DNA of 5,498 nt from Comamonadaceae bacterium (GTDB lineage: Bacteria; Pseudomonadota; Gammaproteobacteria; Burkholderiales; Burkholderiaceae_C). The notes beneath the pieces were generated by a model. That model saw only the letters and a program-made list of their open reading frames with translations, was not told where the DNA came from and ran no database searches. Location: NCBI GenBank assembly GCA_947455585.1, contig CANGOY010000149.1:1-5498 (forward strand). The letters run 5' to 3'. The position numbers and the translations under genes were made by a program. This document shows, in pieces, positions 1 to 5,498 of this stretch; the first letter of the stretch is position 1, and each line of letters opens with the position of its first letter.

Positions 1-451
1 AGCCGTGCGCCCCAGCGTCGAGGTGGGTCGCGTGGGCTGGGTGTACCGCCCGCTCGACCTTGAGGCCATGCAAAAAGCCGCTCAAAACTTGATGGGTGAA
101 CACGACTTCACCTCATTCCGCGCCTCCAGCTGCCAAGCCCTGACCCCCGTCAAAAACATGACGCGCATCGACATCACCCGCAAAAGCACACACGCTGACT
201 CTGCCGTGTGGCGCTTTGAGTTTGAAGCGAGCGCCTTTTTGCACCACATGATTCGCAACCTCATGGGCTGCTTTGTGAAGATTGGCACCGGAGACAAACC
301 GCCCGAGTGGATGGCCGAAGTGCTAGCCGCCCGCGACCGCGATGCCGCCGCCCCCACATTCAGCCCCGATGGTTTGTATTTCTTGGGCCCCCGCTACGAC
401 GCGCAGTGGGATTTGCCTGACCGCACCCCTGCGTATGATGGACTGCCATGA
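1..451 (+). CDS. truA: tRNA pseudouridine synthase A, 3' part (5' end outside window)
   Basis: TruA converts uridines 38-40 in the anticodon stem-loop of many tRNAs to pseudouridine in the cytoplasm. The reading frame is open from base 2 and ends with TGA at 449-451, giving about 149 residues of a protein usually near 265-270, so roughly the C-terminal half is present. The frame shows the family blocks GEHDFTSFRA (bases 95-124), FLHHMIRN (236-259) followed by LMG, and GLYFLGPRYD near the end, all matching the C-terminal domain of bacterial TruA as I know it from E. coli. The catalytic aspartate lies in the missing N-terminal half, so activity cannot be judged here. The GTG at base 5 is an internal valine codon (in the stretch matching the RPAV region of E. 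coli TruA), not a start. The stop overlaps the trpF start as ATGA, which suggests one mRNA and translational coupling. Confidence 0.95.
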   Translation, partial: AVRPSVEVGRVGWVYRPLDLEAMQKAAQNLMGEHDFTSFRASSCQALTPVKNMTRIDITRKSTHADSAVWRFEFEASAFLHHMIRNLMGCFVKIGTGDKPPEWMAEVLAARDRDAAAPTFSPDGLYFLGPRYDAQWDLPDRTPAYDGLP

Positions 452-1128
452 ACCGCACGCGTATCAAAATTTGTGGACTCACCCGTGAGCAAGACGTCGA
501 CGCCGCCGTGGCGGCTGGCGTGGACGCCATTGGCTTTGTCATATACGCCCCCAGCCCTCGTGCTGTGACGGTAGAGCGCGCAGCCGAGTTGGCCTTGCGC
601 CTGCCCGCATTCGTCACGCCCGTGCTGCTGTTTGTGAACGAAACCTCCGAAGCCATTGCCCACGCTTGCGTGCAAGTGCCCGGCGCATGGCTGCAGTTTC
701 ATGGCGACGAAACGCCCGACCACTGCCGCAAGATTGCCCGCACCTTGGGACGCCGCTGGATGCGCGCTGCGCGTATTCCGCTAGAAACCCCTGCGGGCGA
801 AGAACCTTTCGACCTCTTAAAATACGCGCAAGATTACTCAGACGCCCAAGCGGTGCTGCTCGACGCACATGTCGACGGTTACGGCGGCGGCGGCAAAACA
901 TTCAATTGGTCACAGCTTCCTCAAAACGTCAACGCTCACCTCGTCTTGTCTGGTGGACTCAACGCTGCCAACGTGACCGATGGCATTCGCGCGCTGCGTA
1001 ACCACGGCCATTCATTGGCAGTGGACGTGAGCTCTGGCGTGGAATCGGCCAAAGGCATCAAAGATGCGGCCAAGATTCACGAATTCGTCAGAGCCGTTCG
1101 CGCAGCAGACGCAGAGCACCCGCTCTGA
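448..1128 (+). CDS. trpF: Phosphoribosylanthranilate isomerase
   Basis: TrpF catalyses the Amadori rearrangement of N-(5'-phosphoribosyl)anthranilate to CdRP, the third step of tryptophan synthesis. The 226-residue protein is a single-domain (beta/alpha)8 barrel of normal or slightly long family length. Visible signatures are the N-terminal strand IKICGLT with the expected catalytic Cys9, GFVIYAPSPRAV at 29-40, LQFHGDE at 82-88, LLDAHVDGYGGGGKTFNW at 137-154 with Asp139 as the expected general acid, and the phosphate-binding ends LSGGL (167-171) and VDVSSGVE (192-199). The start ATG lies inside the truA stop (ATGA); no strong Shine-Dalgarno precedes it, which fits coupling to truA translation. 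It is a stand-alone TrpF, not fused to TrpC as in E. coli. No promoter was seen directly upstream inside truA, so it probably depends on transcription entering through truA or from further upstream. Confidence 0.97.
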   Translation: MNRTRIKICGLTREQDVDAAVAAGVDAIGFVIYAPSPRAVTVERAAELALRLPAFVTPVLLFVNETSEAIAHACVQVPGAWLQFHGDETPDHCRKIARTLGRRWMRAARIPLETPAGEEPFDLLKYAQDYSDAQAVLLDAHVDGYGGGGKTFNWSQLPQNVNAHLVLSGGLNAANVTDGIRALRNHGHSLAVDVSSGVESAKGIKDAAKIHEFVRAVRAADAEHPL

Positions 1129-1147
1129 ACCATCTCCCCTTTTTTGT

Positions 1148-1175
1148 TTGAAGCTCTTGGGCTGACTGCGATAAC
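1148..1175 (+). promoter_or_regulatory. Weak candidate internal promoter ahead of trpB
   Basis: TTGAAG at 1148-1153 (4 of 6 to the sigma70 -35) and GATAAC at 1170-1175 (4 of 6 to the -10) are separated by 16 bases. It would start transcription about 30 bases before the trpB ATG. The matches are modest and the -10 lies in the loop side of a hairpin, so this may be chance; the alternative is simple read-through from trpF. Confidence 0.2.
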
Positions 1176-1185
1176 AGCAGTTGGC
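1161..1185 (+). other. Stem-loop in the trpF-trpB gap
   Basis: GCTGACTGC (1161-1169) pairs with GCAGTTGGC (1177-1185) over nine positions, two of them G-U type, around a seven-base loop GATAACA. A run of six T follows at 1194-1199, eight bases beyond the stem, which is too far for a canonical intrinsic terminator. The hairpin is 25 bases ahead of the trpB start and leaves the AGG of the likely ribosome binding site (1202-1204) free. It could be a processing or stability element, or a weak attenuator of trpBA. I found no Trp-codon leader peptide in the gap, so a classical trp attenuation mechanism is not supported. Confidence 0.45.
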
Positions 1186-1210
1186 ACCAGACATTTTTTG
1201 CAGGCACCTT

Positions 1211-2500
1211 ATGTCGAACTACCAACAACCCGATGCCAAAGGCCACTTTGGCATTTACGGCGGCAGCTTCATCAGCGAAACGCTGACCCACGCCATCGAA
1301 GAGCTGAAAGACGCTTACGCCAAATACCAGCACGACCCGGACTTCATTGCCGAGTTCAAAAACGAGTTGGCGCACTTTGTAGGCCGCCCTTCGCCCATTT
1401 ACCACGCAGCCCGCATGAGCCGCGAAATGGGTGGCGCGCAAATCTTCTTGAAGCGTGAAGACCTGAACCACACCGGCGCGCACAAAATCAACAACACCAT
1501 CGGCCAAGCCATGCTGGCCAAACGCATGGGCAAGCCCCGCGTGATTGCCGAAACTGGCGCAGGCCAGCACGGCGTGGCCACCGCCACCATTTGCGCACGC
1601 TACGGTTTGGAATGCGTGGTCTACATGGGCGCAGAAGACGTCAAGCGTCAAAGCCCCAACGTGTACCGCATGAAGCTCTTGGGTGCGACCGTCGTGCCCG
1701 TGGAGAGCGGCAGCCGCACCCTCAAAGACGCCTTGAACGAAGCCATGCGCGACTGGGTGGCCAACGTAGACAACACGTTCTACATCATTGGCACAGTGGC
1801 GGGGCCTCACCCCTACCCGATGATGGTGCGCGATTTCCAAAGCGTGATTGGCGAAGAGTGCCTCACGCAAATGCCAGAGATGTTCAAGAGCCTCAAGATG
1901 GCCGAAGAACAGCCTGATGCCGTCATCGCCTGCGTGGGCGGCGGCAGCAATGCCATGGGCATCTTCTACCCCTACATCAACCATGCCAACACACGCCTTA
2001 TTGGCGTGGAAGCCGCAGGCGAAGGCATGGACACCGACCGTCACTCTTGCTCGTTGCAGTTGGGAGCGCCCGGCGTGTTGCACGGCAACCGCACCTACAT
2101 CTTGCAAGACGAGAACGGCCAAATCACCGAAACGCACAGCGTGAGCGCTGGCCTCGACTACCCAGGCGTGGGCCCAGAGCACGCGTTTCTCAAAGACATT
2201 GGCCGCGCCGAGTACGTGGGCATTACCGACAAAGAAGCACTGGAAGCCTTCCACTACCTGTGCCGCACCGAGGGCATCATCCCCGCACTGGAATCTAGCC
2301 ATGCCGTGGCCTACGCCATGAAGCTGGCCAAGACCATGAAGCCCGAGCAGTCGATCTTGATCAACCTGTCTGGCCGTGGCGACAAAGACATTGGCACTGT
2401 GGCCGACCTGAGCAACGCAGACTTCTTCTGCCGCCCCAGCTGCCAAGGCCAAACGGTCAAAGGTGGCCCAGCAGAACAAACCATGAAATTTGTGAAGTGA
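1211..2500 (+). CDS. trpB: Tryptophan synthase beta chain
   Basis: TrpB is the PLP enzyme that condenses indole, channelled from TrpA, with L-serine to give L-tryptophan. The 429-residue product has a fold-type II PLP pattern: LNHTGAHKINN with the Schiff-base lysine at Lys92 (Lys87 in Salmonella), ETGAGQHG with the catalytic Glu114, the phosphate-binding GGGSNA at 243-248, GLDYPGVGPEH at 314-324, and SGRGDKD at 387-393 with the serine that contacts the PLP pyridine nitrogen. I chose ATG 1211 because MSNYQQPD is the N-terminus familiar from Burkholderiales TrpB and an AGG lies 6 bases before it (1202-1204). A TTG in frame at 1181 would add ten residues without family resemblance, and it sits inside a hairpin. 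Compared with the 397-residue Salmonella protein there is a tail of about 22 extra residues with two cysteines. trpA follows after 8 bases, fitting equal production for the alpha2beta2 complex. Confidence 0.97.
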   Translation: MSNYQQPDAKGHFGIYGGSFISETLTHAIEELKDAYAKYQHDPDFIAEFKNELAHFVGRPSPIYHAARMSREMGGAQIFLKREDLNHTGAHKINNTIGQAMLAKRMGKPRVIAETGAGQHGVATATICARYGLECVVYMGAEDVKRQSPNVYRMKLLGATVVPVESGSRTLKDALNEAMRDWVANVDNTFYIIGTVAGPHPYPMMVRDFQSVIGEECLTQMPEMFKSLKMAEEQPDAVIACVGGGSNAMGIFYPYINHANTRLIGVEAAGEGMDTDRHSCSLQLGAPGVLHGNRTYILQDENGQITETHSVSAGLDYPGVGPEHAFLKDIGRAEYVGITDKEALEAFHYLCRTEGIIPALESSHAVAYAMKLAKTMKPEQSILINLSGRGDKDIGTVADLSNADFFCRPSCQGQTVKGGPAEQTMKFVK

Positions 2501-2508
2501 ACCGCACC

Positions 2509-3318
2509 ATGAGCCGTATTGACGCAACCCTCGCCGCCCTCAAGGCCCAAGGCCGAAAAGCCCTCATCCCTTATGTGATGGCAGGCTTCCCGCAAGCCAA
2601 AATCACGCCCGCCCTCATGCACGGCATGGTGGACGCAGGCGCTGACATCATCGAACTGGGCGTGCCTTTTAGTGACCCCATGGCCGACGGCGCAGTGATT
2701 CAAAAAGCGGGCGAAGCCGCGCTGCGTTTTGGCATTGGCACAGCCCAAGTGCTGGACATGGTGCGTGAGTTCCGCAAGACCGACAACACCACCCCCGTGG
2801 TGCTGATGGGCTATGCCAACCCCGTGGAGTGCTACAACCTAAAGCACGGCGCAGATTCGTTCGTCAAAGACGCATCAGCTGCTGGCGTAGACGGCGTGCT
2901 GATCGTGGACTACCCGCCCGAAGAGTGCGAAGAGTTCGCAGCCACACTGCGCGCGCACAGCATGGACCTGATCTTCTTGCTCGCGCCCACCAGCTCCGAC
3001 AAGCGCATGGAACAAGTGGCACGCATTGCCAGCGGCTACGTGTACTACGTCTCGCTCAAGGGTGTGACGGGCGCTGGCAACCTCGACACCGACGCCGTAG
3101 AAGCCATGCTGCCGCGCATTCGCCAGCATGTGCACATTCCCGTAGGTGTGGGCTTTGGCATTCGCGATGCCGCCACCGCCGCCGCTGTGGGCCGCGTGGC
3201 TGATGCCGTCGTGATTGGCAGCCGCATCATCCAGCTGCTTGAAGCCGCACCAGCAGGCCGAGAAGTGGCTGCTGCGCACGAATTTTTAGCGGGTATTCGC
3301 AAGGCTTTGGACGCATAA
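2509..3318 (+). CDS. trpA: Tryptophan synthase alpha chain
   Basis: TrpA cleaves indole-3-glycerol phosphate to indole and glyceraldehyde 3-phosphate and passes indole through a tunnel to TrpB. The 269-residue TIM barrel has the normal length. ELGVPFSDPMADG at 49-61 carries the catalytic Glu49 and Asp60 at exactly the Salmonella positions. Loop 6 is VSLKGVTGAG (181-190), and the substrate phosphate site is GVGFGI (213-218) plus GSR (237-239). The ATG at 2509 is preferred because MSRIDATLAALKAQGRKALIP fits the family start and catalytic numbering. A GTG at 2497, overlapping the trpB stop as GTGA, would add four residues (MNRT) and cannot be excluded. GAAG at 2494-2497 is only a poor, distant ribosome binding site for 2509, so the gene is probably translated by coupling to trpB. 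No terminator follows, so transcription can continue into accD. Confidence 0.97.
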   Translation: MSRIDATLAALKAQGRKALIPYVMAGFPQAKITPALMHGMVDAGADIIELGVPFSDPMADGAVIQKAGEAALRFGIGTAQVLDMVREFRKTDNTTPVVLMGYANPVECYNLKHGADSFVKDASAAGVDGVLIVDYPPEECEEFAATLRAHSMDLIFLLAPTSSDKRMEQVARIASGYVYYVSLKGVTGAGNLDTDAVEAMLPRIRQHVHIPVGVGFGIRDAATAAAVGRVADAVVIGSRIIQLLEAAPAGREVAAAHEFLAGIRKALDA

Positions 3319-3325
3319 AGCGCCC

Positions 3326-3356
3326 TTGTAGCCACAACTACCCTGCCCGTTAAAAT
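3326..3356 (+). promoter_or_regulatory. Candidate sigma70-type promoter for accD
   Basis: TAAAAT at 3351-3356 matches the -10 consensus at five of six positions. TTGTAG at 3326-3331, 19 bases upstream, has only the TTG of a -35. Transcription would start near 3363, leaving a leader of roughly 30 bases that contains the accD ribosome binding site. This would let accD be expressed independently of tryptophan genes, which is sensible for an essential gene. The pairing is inferred from sequence only. Confidence 0.4.
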
Positions 3357-3380
3357 CAATCAATTCCAAAAGAACTGACG

Positions 3381-3385
3381 AAAGG
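3381..3385 (+). promoter_or_regulatory. Ribosome binding site of accD
   Basis: AAAGG lies six bases before the ATG at 3392, the best Shine-Dalgarno spacing in this window. It fixes the accD start and suggests that accD is translated independently rather than coupled to trpA, whose stop is 73 bases upstream. Confidence 0.75.
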
Positions 3386-3391
3386 CTCACC

Positions 3392-4264
3392 ATGAGTTGG
3401 CTCGAAAAACTGCTTCCCCCAAAAATTCAACACACCGACCCATCGGACCGCCGCAGCGTTCCCGAAGGTGTGTGGGTCAAGTGCCCCAGCTGTGAGACCG
3501 TGCTCTACAAGAGCGACTTGCAAGCCAACCACAACGTCTGCCCCACCTGCAGCCACCACCACCGCATGGGCGCCCGCGACCGCTTGGACATGTTCCTAGA
3601 CGCCGAAGGCCGCTACGAAATTGGTCAAGAAGTGCTACCCGTGGACGCATTGAAGTTCAAAGATAGCCGCAAGTACCCCGAGCGCCTTAAAGAAGCCATG
3701 CAAAACACCGGCGAAACAGACGCCTTGGTGGTCATGGGCGGTGCAGTGCACAACGTCAATGTGGTGGTGGCCTGTTTTGAGTTCGACTTCATGGGCGGCT
3801 CGATGGGCTCGGTCGTGGGCGAGCGCTTTGTGCGCGGCGTGCACGCCGCCATCGAGCAAAAAGTACCGTTCATCTGCTTCACCGCCACCGGCGGTGCGCG
3901 CATGCAAGAGGGCTTGCTCTCGCTCATGCAAATGGCCAAAACCAACGCCTCGCTCACCCGTTTGGCCAAAAAAGGTTTGCCTTACATCGCCGTGTTGACC
4001 GACCCCACCATGGGCGGCGTGTCAGCCGGCTTTGCGTTTGTGGGTGACGTGGTCATTGCTGAACCTAATGCGTTGATTGGCTTTGCCGGCCCTCGCGTGA
4101 TTGAGAACACCGTGCGCGTGACCTTGCCAGCGGGCTTCCAACGCGCCGAGTTCTTGCAAGAAAAAGGCGCCATCGACATGATTTGCGACCGCCGCGAACT
4201 GCGCAAAACCATTGCCAGCACACTGGCCATGTTGCAGCGCCAGCCTGCGGATGCGGTGGCTTAA
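3392..4264 (+). CDS. accD: Acetyl-CoA carboxylase carboxyltransferase subunit beta
   Basis: AccD is the beta subunit of the alpha2beta2 carboxyltransferase (with AccA) that moves CO2 from carboxybiotin on AccB to acetyl-CoA, giving malonyl-CoA for fatty acid synthesis in the cytoplasm. The 290-residue protein has normal length (E. coli about 304). An N-terminal zinc ribbon is formed by CPSC (Cys31, Cys34) and CPTC (Cys50, Cys53). The crotonase-like domain shows GSMGSVVGE (136-144), TATGGARMQEG (164-174), DPTMGGVSAGFA (204-215) and IGFAGPRVIENT (229-240), the segments that form the acyl-CoA site and oxyanion holes in the family. The ATG is supported by a good ribosome binding site and by the typical MSWLEKLLPPKI start. 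It follows trpA, a neighbourhood common in beta- and other proteobacteria, and is closed by a strong terminator. AccA, AccB and AccC are not in the window. Confidence 0.98.
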   Translation: MSWLEKLLPPKIQHTDPSDRRSVPEGVWVKCPSCETVLYKSDLQANHNVCPTCSHHHRMGARDRLDMFLDAEGRYEIGQEVLPVDALKFKDSRKYPERLKEAMQNTGETDALVVMGGAVHNVNVVVACFEFDFMGGSMGSVVGERFVRGVHAAIEQKVPFICFTATGGARMQEGLLSLMQMAKTNASLTRLAKKGLPYIAVLTDPTMGGVSAGFAFVGDVVIAEPNALIGFAGPRVIENTVRVTLPAGFQRAEFLQEKGAIDMICDRRELRKTIASTLAMLQRQPADAVA

Positions 4265-4282
4265 ATTACCAGCGCTCGTATC

Positions 4283-4308
4283 AAAAAAGGTCCTTCGGGG
4301 CCTTTTTT
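4283..4308 (+). terminator. Intrinsic terminator after accD
   Basis: AAAAAAGGTCC (4283-4293) pairs with GGGCCTTTTTT (4298-4308) over eleven positions with one G-U, closed by a TTCG loop (4294-4297), i.e. the very stable C(UUCG)G tetraloop. The T tract continues as ATTTT. It begins 18 bases after the accD stop and very likely ends the truA-trpFBA-accD transcript. The A run on the other side means it could also stop transcription arriving on the - strand. Confidence 0.95.
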
Positions 4309-4375
4309 ATTTTCATTGAAGCCCTTTCTCGCGAGCCAGCCAACGCCTAAGCCAAATGCAAGCTCACGGTCCTCT

Positions 4376-4381
4376 TAAAAT
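4376..4381 (+). promoter_or_regulatory. Candidate -10 box of the lysS promoter
   Basis: TAAAAT matches the sigma70 -10 consensus at five of six positions and is the same hexamer as the one ahead of accD. No good -35 lies 16-18 bases upstream (the stretch reads near CCAAATGC). Since a strong terminator isolates lysS from accD, lysS needs its own promoter in 4309-4439, and this is the best candidate. Transcription would begin near 4388, giving a leader of about 50 bases. Confidence 0.4.
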
Positions 4382-4390
4382 AAGCGGTTT

Positions 4391-4414
4391 GCTGCCTTTC
4401 ATGTTTTGGGCAGC
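4391..4414 (+). other. Small stem-loop in the lysS leader
   Basis: GCTGCC (4391-4396) pairs with GGCAGC (4409-4414) around a 12-base loop; one further T-G pair may close it to 10. If transcription starts near 4388 it would sit at the very 5' end of the mRNA, where hairpins often slow decay. It is not followed by a T tract long enough to act as a terminator. It is too small to be a lysine riboswitch or a T-box. Confidence 0.3.
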
Positions 4415-4439
4415 CCTTTACCTACTCACGCCTCTTTAG

Positions 4440-5498
4440 ATGTCTAACAACAACACCCCCGCCACGCCCGAAGCCGCTCCCGTCGACGAAAACCAACTCA
4501 TTGCCGAGCGCCGCGAAAAGCTAAAGGTCATGCGCGAGCGTCAAGCTGCGGGCCAAGGCGTTGCTTTCCCTAACGATTTCAAACCCGCGCACCACGCCGC
4601 CACTTTGCACGAGTTGCATGGCGACAAGACGGCCGAGGTGTTGACCGAAGAAGGTCAGCTCGCCAAAGTGGCGGGTCGCATGATGCTCAAGCGCGTGATG
4701 GGCAAAGCCAGCTTTGCCACGCTGCAAGACAGCACAGGCCGCATCCAGATTTACGTGACACGCGATGACGTGAGCGAAGAGCTGTACGCCGATTTCAAAC
4801 ACTGGGATTTGGGCGACATCGTGGCTTGCGAAGGCAAGTTGTTCAAAACGCGCACAGGCGAGTTGTCGATTCACGCCACCAGCATCCGCATGCTGACCAA
4901 GAGCCTGCGCCCCATGCCCGACAAGTTCCACGGCGTGGCTGACCAAGAGATCAAATACCGCCAACGCTACGTCGATTTGATGACGGACGAAACCGCACGC
5001 AAGCGCTTTGTGGCACGCAGCAAAGCGGTCAGCGGTATTCGCGACTTCATGGTGCAACACAACTTCCTCGAAGTTGAAACGCCCATGCTGCACCCCATTC
5101 CCGGCGGTGCCAACGCCAAGCCCTTCACCACACACCACAACGCGCTGGACCAAGAAATGTTCTTGCGCATTGCGCCCGAGTTGTACTTGAAGCGCTTAAT
5201 CGTGGGTGGCTTTGAGCGCGTGTTTGAGATCAACCGCAACTTCCGTAACGAAGGTATCTCGGTGCGTCACAACCCCGAGTTCACCATGATGGAGTTCTAC
5301 GCTGCGTATTGGAACTACCAAGACCTGATGCACTTCACCGAAGTGCTGGTGCGCGACGCCGCCATGAAGGCCGCTGGCACATTGCTGTTGACCTACGGCG
5401 GCAAAGCGGTGGACCTGAGCCAACCGTTTGAGCGCCTCACGATTCGTGAAGCTATCTTGAAGCACACCGAAGCTGGCGACAACGTGGACAACATCACA
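4440..5498 (+). CDS. lysS: Lysyl-tRNA synthetase, class II (3' end outside window)
   Basis: LysS charges tRNA-Lys with lysine at the expense of ATP; it is a cytoplasmic homodimer. The window holds 353 codons of a protein usually near 500 residues. An acidic, charged N-terminus with DENQLIAERREKL (16-28) is followed by the OB-fold anticodon-binding domain, with VAGRMMLKRVMGKASFATLQD at about 77-97 and DLGDIV at 123-128. The catalytic domain begins near RYVDLM (176-181). Motif 1 runs through VSGIRDFMVQHNFLEVETPML (197-217), then GGANAKPF, LRIAPELYLKRL (242-253), and motif 2 with FRNEGISVRHNPEFTMMEFY (268-287). Motif 3 lies beyond the window. The ATG is certain in frame because the preceding codon is a TAG stop and DENQLIAERREKL is at the usual distance. 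No Shine-Dalgarno precedes it, which is unusual for a highly expressed gene. The accD terminator separates it from the upstream operon. Confidence 0.97.
   Translation, partial: MSNNNTPATPEAAPVDENQLIAERREKLKVMRERQAAGQGVAFPNDFKPAHHAATLHELHGDKTAEVLTEEGQLAKVAGRMMLKRVMGKASFATLQDSTGRIQIYVTRDDVSEELYADFKHWDLGDIVACEGKLFKTRTGELSIHATSIRMLTKSLRPMPDKFHGVADQEIKYRQRYVDLMTDETARKRFVARSKAVSGIRDFMVQHNFLEVETPMLHPIPGGANAKPFTTHHNALDQEMFLRIAPELYLKRLIVGGFERVFEINRNFRNEGISVRHNPEFTMMEFYAAYWNYQDLMHFTEVLVRDAAMKAAGTLLLTYGGKAVDLSQPFERLTIREAILKHTEAGDNVDNIT

Larger units (their letters stand above)
4356..4439 (+). other. Short open frame ending directly at the lysS start (doubtful)
   Basis: An open frame from ATG 4356 encodes 27 residues, MQAHGPLKISG followed by the hydrophobic stretch LLPFMFWAALYLLTPL, and ends with TAG at 4437-4439, immediately before the lysS ATG. 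An internal ATG at 4401 would give only the last 12 residues. Neither start has a recognisable ribosome binding site, and the candidate lysS -10 box lies inside the longer version. Most likely a chance frame, or at best a short upstream frame in the lysS leader; I do not call it a gene. Confidence 0.15.

Noticed and set aside
813..824. CCTCTTAAAATA inside trpF, identical to 4371-4382 ahead of lysS
   Set aside because: In trpF it encodes part of DLLKYAQ, no -35-like box lies at the right distance, and one 12-base match is weak evidence of a functional repeat.
1112..1145. Stem CAGAGC/GCTCTG at the end of trpF followed by T6 as a terminator
   Set aside because: Twelve bases separate the stem from the T tract, too far for an intrinsic terminator, and the stem is only six pairs.
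1181..1210. TTG start extending TrpB by ten residues
   Set aside because: The extra residues (MAPDIFCRHL) do not resemble TrpB N-termini, the TTG lies inside a hairpin, and ATG 1211 has an AGG at proper spacing.
1129..1210. Classical trp attenuator with leader peptide
   Set aside because: I found no short frame with tandem Trp codons in the gap, and the T6 tract is eight bases away from the stem.
1088..2527. A 479-codon open frame on the - strand opposite trpB
   Set aside because: It mirrors trpB almost exactly, is rich in His, Val, Ala, Gly and Phe as expected from the complement of GC-ending sense codons, and shows no recognisable motif. It is a shadow of a gene with strong third-position bias.
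4265..4439. Lysine riboswitch or T-box ahead of lysS
   Set aside because: The region is too short once the accD terminator is removed, and only one small stem is visible; none of the conserved parts of either element was recognised.
4521..5153. A 210-codon open frame on the - strand opposite lysS
   Set aside because: It has the same composition artefact and lies wholly within a clear lysS coding region.
1..5498. Mobile element, CRISPR array, tRNA/rRNA gene, defence or other novel system
   Set aside because: Nearly all bases are accounted for by six well-known housekeeping genes with uniform codon usage; no repeats of suitable length, inverted terminal repeats or RNA gene structures were seen.

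Overview
The window is an ordinary stretch of bacterial chromosome. It most likely comes from a betaproteobacterium of the order Burkholderiales, probably a Comamonadaceae member (Limnohabitans, Rhodoferax or Polaromonas type). The basis is the gene order truA-trpF-trpB-trpA-accD, the split tryptophan pathway (trpFBA without trpEGDC alongside), the protein sequences as I recall their relatives, and a GC-rich but not extreme composition with strong G/C preference at third codon positions. The genus is an inference and cannot be settled by eye.

Layout, all genes on the + strand: the 3' end of truA (tRNA pseudouridine synthase A) at 1-451; trpF at 448-1128, overlapping truA by ATGA; an 82-base gap holding a good hairpin and a weak promoter-like pair; trpB at 1211-2500; trpA at 2509-3318, 8 bases after trpB; a 73-base gap with a candidate promoter and a clear ribosome binding site; accD at 3392-4264; a strong intrinsic terminator with a UUCG loop at 4283-4308; the remaining leader region with a -10-like box, a small hairpin and a short open frame; then lysS from 4440, cut off by the window end after 353 codons.

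The first five genes look like one transcription unit ending at the terminator after accD. TrpF, TrpB and TrpA carry out the last three chemical steps of tryptophan synthesis after anthranilate phosphoribosylation (with TrpC, encoded elsewhere, acting between TrpF and TrpA). TrpA and TrpB form the channelled tryptophan synthase complex. AccD is one half of the carboxyltransferase of acetyl-CoA carboxylase and starts fatty acid synthesis, with AccA and AccBC encoded outside the window. LysS is a separate unit for charging tRNA-Lys. All intact genes retain the catalytic residues expected of their families; none appears broken.

I see no mobile element, CRISPR array, tRNA, rRNA, phage or defence gene, and no undescribed system. 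The points most worth checking are in the non-coding gaps: the lysS start lacks a Shine-Dalgarno sequence and abuts the stop codon of a short open frame, and the trpF-trpB gap holds a stable hairpin. The accD/lysS junction is also not the neighbourhood I would expect for either gene.
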